DNA of 64,000 nucleotides from Streptomyces sp. SAJ15. Lineage in GTDB: Bacteria > Actinomycetota > Actinomycetes > Streptomycetales > Streptomycetaceae. The DNA is taken from NCBI RefSeq assembly GCF_007595705.1, contig NZ_NISY01000002.1:806001-870000 (forward strand), written 5' to 3'. Below are positions 54,381-64,000 of the stretch, one piece after another. The notes beneath the pieces were generated by a model, which was not told the DNA's origin, made no database searches, and worked only from the letters and a program-made list of their open reading frames with translations. The translations under genes were made by a program, and so were the position numbers. Numbering within the stretch: position 1 is the first letter of the stretch; every line of letters starts with the position of its first letter.

Positions 54381-56255
54381 ATGGACGAGCCGCGTACGTC
54401 CCCCGCCTCCCCGCGCGGACGCGGCCCGGGCGGCCGGGAACGGCCGCCCGAGGACCGGGAGCTGAGCCCGTACACCGGCTGGACCCGTGCCCACTGGGAG
54501 TGGGCCGCCGACGGCCTGCTGGCCGCGGTGGCGCCGTACGCCGGCGCCGGGGGCGCGCTCTACCACCTGCCCGGCGGCCGGCCCAGCGTCTCGGGGCGGC
54601 GCTCGGACGGGCTGGAGGGGTACGCCCGCACCTTCCTGCTGGCCGCCCTGCGGGTGGCGGGGGCGCGGGGAGCCGACCCGGGTGGGCTGTTGGCGCGCTA
54701 CGCCGCCGGGCTGGCGGCCGGCACGGCGCGGCCGGGCGGCCCCGGCCCCGAGGACTGGCCGCGCGTCACCGACCGGTCCCAGCCGCTGGTGGAGGCCGCG
54801 TCCCTGGCGCTCGCCCTGCGACTGACCCGGCCCTGGCTGTGGGACCGGCTGGACGACGCGGTCCGCGAACGGGTCGCCGACTGGCTGACGGACGCCCTCA
54901 CCGCCGAGCCGCACCCCAACAACTGGGTGCTCTTCCCCGCGACCGTCGGCGGCTTCCTCGCCGAGGTCGGCCACCGGCCCGCCGCCGCCCGCGCCGCCGT
55001 GACACGCGGCCTGGCCCGCATCGAGCCCTGGTACGCGGGAGGCGGCTGGTACACCGACGGGCGCGGCCGCGCCTTCGACCACTACAACGGCTGGGCGCTG
55101 CACCTGTACCCGGGGCTGACCGCCTGGCTCGACGGCGACGCCGCCCGCGCCGCCCGCTACGGCCCCCGGCTCGCCGCCCACCTCGCCGACCAGGCCCGGC
55201 TGTTCGGCGCGGACGGCGCCCCGCTGCACCAGGGGCGCTCCCTCACCTACCGCTTCGCGGCCGCCGCCCCGCTGTGGCTGGGCGCTCTCACCGGACACAC
55301 CCCGCTGAGCCCCGGCACCACCCGCCGCCTCGCCTCGGGGGCGTTGCGCTACTTCCTCGACCGGGGCGCGACCGCCGGCACCGGACTGCTCTCCCTGGGC
55401 TGGCACGGCCCGTACGAAGGGGTGTTGCAGCGCTACTCGGGACCCGGTTCGCCGTACTGGGCGAGCAAGGGCTTCCTCGGGCTGCTGCTCCCCGCCGACC
55501 ACGCGGTGTGGACCGCGCGCGAGGAGCCCGCCCCGGTCGAGCGCGGCGACGCCGTCCACACCGTGGCCGCCCCCAACTGGCTCGTGCAGTCCACCGTCGC
55601 CGACGGGCTGGTCCGCGTCCACAACCACGGCAGCACCCATCCGGACCCCGACGATCCGCACTACGCCCGACTCGCCTACTCCACCGCCACCGGCCCCGCG
55701 CCCCACGGGGCCGCGCCCGACAACCACTTCGGGCTGTGGCGGGATGGACGGATCACCTCCCGCACCGAGCCGGAGCCGCTGGGGGCCGGCGACGGCTGGG
55801 CCGCCTCACGCCACCGCGCGGGGCCGGCCCGCGTCCTCAGCCTGGTCCTCGCCCACGGCGCCGGCGAACTGCGCGCCCACCTGGTCACCGGCGCCCCGCG
55901 CGGTGCGGAGGTGCGGCTCAGCGGCTGGGCGGCGGACGGCTCGCCGCGCTCCGAACTCCTGCCCCTGCACGGGCTGTCGGCCGCTTCGGCGCCGCCGCCG
56001 GTGGCCACCGCCTTCGCCCGACGCGCCACCGCCCCCGCCCTGCGGGGGACGGCGGTCGGCGACCCGCGCGGTGACCTGTTCCTGTGTCTGGCCCGTCTCA
56101 CCGCCGTCGTGGACCCGCCTCCGCTCGCCACCTCGGCGACGGTCACCGTGCGCCGCGGCTCGGACGGTTGGGAGTTGACCGTCGCCTGGCGTGGCGGCCC
56201 GACCCAGCGGGCACGGTTGACGGCGGAGTCGGTGCGGGTGACGACCGCGCCCTGA
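54381..56255 (+). CDS. DUF2264 protein, (alpha/alpha) toroid fold
   Basis: 624 aa. N-terminal half (~45-390) has helical toroid repeats typical of DUF2264 (VSGRRSDGLEGYARTFLLAALRV, NNWVLFPATVGGFLAEVG, GGGWYTDGRGRAFDHYNGWALHLY), like glycoside-hydrolase/polysaccharide-lyase barrels; the rest is beta-rich. Expected to act on plant-type oligosaccharides but the reaction is not known. No signal peptide. 23 bp after the peroxiredoxin, convergent with the beta-galactosidase gene, which suggests carbohydrate use. Confidence 0.82.
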   Translation: MDEPRTSPASPRGRGPGGRERPPEDRELSPYTGWTRAHWEWAADGLLAAVAPYAGAGGALYHLPGGRPSVSGRRSDGLEGYARTFLLAALRVAGARGADPGGLLARYAAGLAAGTARPGGPGPEDWPRVTDRSQPLVEAASLALALRLTRPWLWDRLDDAVRERVADWLTDALTAEPHPNNWVLFPATVGGFLAEVGHRPAAARAAVTRGLARIEPWYAGGGWYTDGRGRAFDHYNGWALHLYPGLTAWLDGDAARAARYGPRLAAHLADQARLFGADGAPLHQGRSLTYRFAAAAPLWLGALTGHTPLSPGTTRRLASGALRYFLDRGATAGTGLLSLGWHGPYEGVLQRYSGPGSPYWASKGFLGLLLPADHAVWTAREEPAPVERGDAVHTVAAPNWLVQSTVADGLVRVHNHGSTHPDPDDPHYARLAYSTATGPAPHGAAPDNHFGLWRDGRITSRTEPEPLGAGDGWAASRHRAGPARVLSLVLAHGAGELRAHLVTGAPRGAEVRLSGWAADGSPRSELLPLHGLSAASAPPPVATAFARRATAPALRGTAVGDPRGDLFLCLARLTAVVDPPPLATSATVTVRRGSDGWELTVAWRGGPTQRARLTAESVRVTTAP

Positions 56256-56301
56256 GCCCGCCCTGGCGGAAGTGTCGTAGAAGCGCACCCGCGCGGAGCG
56301 C

Positions 56302-59880
<3,579 letters not shown>

Positions 59881-59894
<14 letters not shown>

Positions 59895-61416
59895 GGGGGT
59901 CCCTTTCGCCGCGCGTGCGCAGCCACCAGTCGCGGAACGACTCCGCCGGCACCTCGGGCAGCGCGCGGGAGTCGCTCCAGGCCCGGCCCGGTCCGGGCAG
60001 CCGACGCGGATGCAGCCGGCGGGTGCGGGCGGCCAGCCGCTGGCCGGCGCGCAGCACGCCCGGATGGTCGAAGGCCCACGCCGCGGCCCGCAGCGCGGCC
60101 CGCTCGGCGGCGTGCCCCCGGGCCGGCCTGATCACCGTGCGGGTGCCGCGCAGCGTCACCTGGCCGCCCTGGACGACCCGTTCGCGCAGATGCACCAGGA
60201 CCTCGGGGATGTCGATGGCGACGGGACACACCTCGTAGCAGGCGCCGCAGAGCGAGGAGGCGTACGGCAGTGAGGCGTCCAGCGGGGTGCCGGTGCCGCG
60301 CAGCTGCGGGGTGAGGATGGCGCCGATGGGTCCCGGATAGGCCGAGCCGTAGGCATGCCCGCCGGCCCGCTCGTAGACCGGGCAGACGTTGAGACACGCC
60401 GAGCAGCGGATGCAGCGCAGGGCCTGGCGGCCGACGGTGTCGGCGAGGGCGTCGGTGCGGCCGTTGTCGAGGAGCACCAGGTGGAAGGCGCGTGGTCCGT
60501 CGCCGTCGGTGGTGCCGGTCCAGGTGGAGGTGTACGGGTTCATCCGCTCGGCGGTCGAGGAGCGCGGCAGCAACTGGAGGAAGACCTCCAGGTCACGCCA
60601 GGTGGGCACCACCTTCTCCACCCCGACGACGGAGATGAGGGTCTCGGGCAGGGTCAGACACATCCGCCCGTTGCCCTCGGACTCCACCACGACCATCGTG
60701 CCGGTCTCGGCCACCATGAAGTTGGCCCCCGAGACGCCGACCTTGGCGGTCAGGAACTTCTCCCGCAGATGGAGCCTGGCGGCCTCGGCCAGCTCGGCGG
60801 GCGTGTCGCCGAGCCCCTCCGGCGCCGGGCGGCCCCAGTCCCCCATCCGCCGGGCGAAGATGTCGCGGATCTCGCCCCGGTTGCGGTGGATGGCCGGGAC
60901 CAGGATGTGCGAGGGCAGATCGTCGCCCAACTGCACGATCAACTCGGCCAGATCCGTCTCGTAGGCGGTGATGCCCTCCCGGGCGAGCGCGGTGTTCAGC
61001 CCGATCTCCTGGGTGGCCATCGACTTGACCTTGACCACCTCGGTCTCGCCGGTGGCGCGCACGAGGTCGACGACGATCCGGTTGGCCTCGGCCGCGTCCC
61101 CCGCCCAGTGGACCCGCCCGCCGGCGGCCGTGACCGCCTCCTCCAGCCGCGGCAGGTAGTGGTCCAGATGCCGCAGCGCGCGGTCCTTGATCGCCGCCCC
61201 GGCGGCCCGGAGCGGCTCCCAGTCGGGCAGTTCGGCGACGGCCGCGGCGCGCTTGGCGCGGATGGTGTGGGTGGCGTGCCGGAGGTTGGCGCGCAGCCGC
61301 GCGTCGTCGACGGCGGCCGCGGCGGCCCGGGGGAACGCGGCGCGGGGCGGCTGCGCGCCCCGGTCGCCCCCGGAGGGCGGCGGGAGCGCCGGCATGCCGA
61401 GGAAGGTGCCGCTCAC
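59881..61416 (-). CDS. lutB: Iron-sulfur lactate utilisation protein B
   Basis: 511 aa: N-terminal LUD domain (KVGVSGANFMVAETGTMVVVESEGN) and two 4Fe-4S clusters in CIRCSACLNVCPVYERAGG and CGACYEVCPVAIDIPEVL. Carries electrons from lactate oxidation. GTG start on the GTGA overlap with lutA, with GGAGGGAG seven bases upstream. The C-terminal Arg-rich ~80 residues are longer than usual. Confidence 0.93.
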
Positions 61417-62165
61417 CAGATGTCTCCCTCCGTGCTGGCCAGGATCTCGGCCAGGTGGACCGGGCGGACCGCCGAGCCGCGGCGGGCGAGCGTGCCACCG
61501 ATGTGCAGCCGGCAGGAGTTGTCGACCGTGCAGATCGTCTCGGCGCCGGTCGCGGCGATGTGACGGGCCTTGTCGGCGCCCATCGCGGCGGACACGGCCG
61601 CGTTCTTGACGGCGAACGTGCCGCCGAAGCCGCAGCACTCCTCCGCCCCGGGCAGTTCGACCAGCTTCAGCCCGCGCACCGCCGCCAGCAGCCGGCGCGG
61701 CCGGTCGCGAAGGCCCAGCAGTCGCAGCCCGTGGCAGGTGGGGTGGTAGGTGACGGTGTGCGGGAAGTACGCCCCCACGTCGGTCACGCGCAACACGTCG
61801 ACCAGGAACTCGGTGAGTTCGTACGTCTTCGGCACGGCGCTCTCGGCGGCCTCGGTCAGCTCCCGACCGCGCCCCTCGGCCGCGGCCCTGGCGCCGATCC
61901 GCGGATAGTTGTCCCGGACCATCGCCGCACACGACCCGGACGGGGTGACGACGTGGTCGTAGCCCCGGAAGGCGGCGGCGTAGCGGCGCACCAGCGGCTC
62001 GGCCTGGTGCCGGTAGCCGGTGTTGTACTGCGGCTGGCCGCAGCAGCTCTGCGCGGCGGGGAAGTCCACCTCGACGCCGAGCCGTTCCAGCAGGGTGACG
62101 ACGGCCCGACCGGTGCGCGGATAGAGCGTGTCGTTGACGCAGGTGACGAACAGCGCTACGCGCAC
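61413..62165 (-). CDS. lutA: Lactate utilisation protein A (CCG domain)
   Basis: 250 aa with two Cys-Cys-Gly motifs (AAQSCCGQPQYN, GAEECCGFGGTF), each probably binding a non-cubane Fe-S cluster, as in GlcF/HdrB. First gene of lutABC, coupled to lutB by GTGA. GTG start with CAGGAGGAGG upstream. Gap to the monooxygenase is 41 bp, so readthrough is possible. Confidence 0.93.
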   Translation of the reverse strand: MRVALFVTCVNDTLYPRTGRAVVTLLERLGVEVDFPAAQSCCGQPQYNTGYRHQAEPLVRRYAAAFRGYDHVVTPSGSCAAMVRDNYPRIGARAAAEGRGRELTEAAESAVPKTYELTEFLVDVLRVTDVGAYFPHTVTYHPTCHGLRLLGLRDRPRRLLAAVRGLKLVELPGAEECCGFGGTFAVKNAAVSAAMGADKARHIAATGAETICTVDNSCRLHIGGTLARRGSAVRPVHLAEILASTEGDIW

Positions 62166-62206
62166 GGGACCTCAGCCCTCCTCCTGACGTCTGATCACCC
62201 GTCGGC

Positions 62207-63337
62207 TCATACTGCCGCAGTGCGGAGGGGCTGTGAAGCGGCGCGCGCGGGACCCGCTCCGGCGGAGGGGGACAGCAGCGCGCGGATGTCCCGCACGGCG
62301 GCGCGTCCGGCGCGGTTGGCCCCGATGGTGCTCGCGGAGGGGCCGTAGCCGACGAGGTGGACGCGCGGGTCGCGGCGAGTGCGGGTGCCGTCCAGGGCGA
62401 TGCCGCCGCCCGGCTCGCGCAGTCGCAACGGCGCCAGGTGGTCGATGGCGGCACGGAAACCCGTGGCCCACAGGATCACGTCGGCGTCGACCGTGCGGCC
62501 GTCGGCCCAGGCCACGCCGGAAGGGGTGATCCGGTCGAACATCGGCAGCCGGTCCAGCACCCCGTCGGCCAGCCCCCGCCGCACCGCGTCCGTCATCGCC
62601 AGCCCGGTCACGGAGACCACGCTGCGCGGCGGCAGGCCCTGCCGCACCCGGTCCTCCACCAGGGCGACCGCCGTCCGCCCCCGGTCCTCGGTGAACGGCC
62701 CCTCGCGGAAGGCCGGCGGCCGCCGGGTCACCCAGGTGGTCTCGGCCGCCACCTCGGCGATCTCCAACAGGTGCTGCACGGCGGAGGTGCCGCCGCCCAC
62801 GACGATCACCCGTCGCCCCGTGAACGGTTCGGGTCCGGGGTAGTTCGCCGTGTGCAGTTGGCGGCCGCGGAAGTCCGCCTGGCCGGGGTAGCGGGGCCAG
62901 AACGGCCTTTCCCAGGTCCCGGTGGCGTTGATCAGCGCACGGGCGGCGTATGTCCCCTCGGAGGTCTCCACCAGCAGCCGGCGGCCCTCGCCCTCGCGCA
63001 CCGCGAAGACGTCCACCGGCCGGTGCACCCGCAGGTCGAAGGCGCGCTCGTAGCCGTCGAAGTAGTCGCCGATCACCTCGGACGAGGCGCGGCCGGGGTC
63101 GGCCTCGGTCAGCTCCATGCCCGGCAGGGCGTGCATGCCGTGCACCGTGCCGTAGGTGAGCGTCGGCCAGCGGAACTGCCAGGCCCCGCCGGGCCGCGGG
63201 GAGCGGTCCAGGACGACGAAGTCCCGGTCCGGCTCGTATCCCACTCGGCGCAGGTGGTAGGCGCTGGACAGCCCCGCTTGTCCCGCGCCGATGACGACGA
63301 CGTCCACTTCGCGTGCCCCGGGGGCAATGTCGTTCAC
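62207..63337 (-). CDS. FAD-dependent flavin monooxygenase-like oxidoreductase
   Basis: 376 aa. FAD Rossmann motif DVVVIGAGQAGLSSAYHLRR near residue 10, NADPH motif VIVVGGGTSAVQHLLE, and ATGF in VILWATGFRAA, the FMO/BVMO-like group; substrate unknown. Starts are uncertain: the GTG at 63337 lacks a Shine-Dalgarno sequence and another GTG ten codons later sits right at the FAD motif. Last helix region after ~320 is weak, and the C terminus is Ala/Arg rich. Confidence 0.82.
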   Translation of the reverse strand: MNDIAPGAREVDVVVIGAGQAGLSSAYHLRRVGYEPDRDFVVLDRSPRPGGAWQFRWPTLTYGTVHGMHALPGMELTEADPGRASSEVIGDYFDGYERAFDLRVHRPVDVFAVREGEGRRLLVETSEGTYAARALINATGTWERPFWPRYPGQADFRGRQLHTANYPGPEPFTGRRVIVVGGGTSAVQHLLEIAEVAAETTWVTRRPPAFREGPFTEDRGRTAVALVEDRVRQGLPPRSVVSVTGLAMTDAVRRGLADGVLDRLPMFDRITPSGVAWADGRTVDADVILWATGFRAAIDHLAPLRLREPGGGIALDGTRTRRDPRVHLVGYGPSASTIGANRAGRAAVRDIRALLSPSAGAGPARAASQPLRTAAV

Positions 63338-63373
63338 GTTTCTACTAACGGCGGCGGGGTCGTGGATCTTCCC

Positions 63374-63403
63374 GGCCCCGGCCCCGGCCCCGGCCCCGGC
63401 CCC
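63374..63403. repeat. Tandem repeat GGCCCC x 5
   Basis: Five perfect copies of the hexamer GGCCCC in the divergent spacer between the FAD oxidoreductase and the YjbQ gene, near the probable promoters of both. Confidence 0.9.
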
Positions 63404-63502
63404 GGTCTCGGCGACCGGGATCGGCGCCCGGAACCCGGACGAGTCCGTCCCGGGTTCGCCCGGGGCTCGTCCGGGGCTCGTCCGTCGTACGAGGATGGGG
63501 GC

Positions 63503-63925
63503 ATGACGCAGAACTTCCACACCCAGGTCCTGGACATCACGACCGGCACCGACGAGGTCGTCGTCGACCTGACCGCCACCTGCGAGGCGTTCCTGCGGGA
63601 GCGGGCGGACGGTCGCGACGGGCTGCTCAACGTCTTCGTCCCGCACGCCACGGCCGGCCTGGCGGTGCTGGAGACCGGCGCCGGCAGCGACGACGACCTG
63701 CTGGCCGCCCTGCGCCAGCTGCTGCCGGCCGACGACCGCTGGCTGCACCGCCACGGCAGCCCCGGCCACGGCCGCGACCACGTCCTGCCCGCCCTCGTCC
63801 CGCCGCACGCGACCCTCCCGGTCGTCGGCGGCAGGCTGGTGCTCGGCACCTGGCAGTCGGTCTGCCTGGTCGACACGAACGGTGACAACCCGCACCGCCA
63901 GGTGCGGCTGAGTTTCCTGGGCTGA
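63503..63925 (+). CDS. YjbQ/UPF0047-family protein
   Basis: 140 aa, the usual compact beta-rich fold. Conserved features: NVFVPHATAGLAVLETGAG, HGRDHVLPALVPPHATLPV and LGTWQSVCLVDTN, which form the likely metal site (His/Cys). E. coli YjbQ has weak thiamine-phosphate synthase activity, but the physiological role is unknown. ATG at 63503 with GAGGATGGGGGC upstream. The last ~75 bp of the window hold no feature I can see. Confidence 0.9.
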   Translation: MTQNFHTQVLDITTGTDEVVVDLTATCEAFLRERADGRDGLLNVFVPHATAGLAVLETGAGSDDDLLAALRQLLPADDRWLHRHGSPGHGRDHVLPALVPPHATLPVVGGRLVLGTWQSVCLVDTNGDNPHRQVRLSFLG

Positions 63926-64000
63926 CCGGACGGGACTTCTCCGGCATACCGCCGTTGCCTGGTATTTCCTTGCATTGTGGGGCGGTTCGGGCGCGAATCC

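Overview
The window reads as a chromosomal segment of a Streptomyces or a very close relative. GC is above 70% with third positions almost all G/C, GTG starts and 4-bp ATGA/GTGA overlaps are common, and RbpA, FxsA, polyprenol-phosphate-mannose synthase and a sigma-R-type promoter are present. No rRNA, tRNA, CRISPR array, insertion sequence or phage was seen. Most genes are housekeeping or catabolic; the copper/isocyanide block (about 25.3-31.9 kb) is the most unusual part. S. coelicolor counterparts mentioned in entries come from memory, not from a search.

Layout. 0-3.4 kb: ArsR regulator and MFS exporter (minus), divergent from a ROK regulator, with two dyads between them. 4.0-9.0 kb: riboflavin operon under an FMN riboswitch (ribD, ribE, ribM, ribBA, ribH), followed by hisE-hisG and a PH-like membrane protein. 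11.2-13.8 kb: two coupled CNNM/CorC membrane proteins. 14.0-19 kb: a TPR-AAA+ ATPase of EccA/CbbX type, a small P-loop kinase and a Tat-exported C39-like protease. 19.1-24.9 kb: a PAS-GGDEF-EAL c-di-GMP enzyme, then aldehyde dehydrogenase + DUF779 with a GAF-domain regulator. 25.1-31.9 kb: a His/Met-rich membrane protein, an ECF sigma factor divergent from a 60-aa zinc anti-sigma-like protein, a copper operon (small Met/His-rich membrane protein, CPC-type P1B ATPase, PCuAC-like protein), and divergently a PvcA/DIT1-type isocyanide synthase.

32-42.9 kb: PIG-L deacetylase, membrane PP2C phosphatase, acyl-CoA dehydrogenase, Tat-exported EEP-family hydrolase, Cys-rich protein, leaderless Lrp/AsnC regulator with an amidohydrolase, then apolipoprotein N-acyltransferase and polyprenol-P-mannose synthase behind a long, hairpin-rich leader. 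42.9-46.9 kb: a compact six-gene Mrp-like antiporter operon. 47.1-50.9 kb: fxsA, rbpA, and a YczE membrane protein divergent from its MocR-type regulator. 51-54.4 kb: an FtsK/TraB-like ATPase lacking the Walker A lysine with a Spd-like small membrane protein, an ankyrin protein and a leaderless peroxiredoxin. 54.4-64 kb: a carbon-use block with a DUF2264 protein, GH2 beta-galactosidase, lutABC lactate oxidation, an FAD monooxygenase and a YjbQ-family protein.

How parts work together. The rib genes make FMN/FAD under feedback from FMN, with RibM salvaging riboflavin. The copper genes plausibly cover cytoplasmic efflux (CopA), extracytoplasmic binding (PCuAC-like, Met/His-rich proteins), transcriptional control (ECF sigma/ZAS) and possibly a copper-binding isonitrile made by the divergent synthase; that last link is inference. 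RbpA is tied to disulfide stress through a sequence-visible sigma-R promoter.
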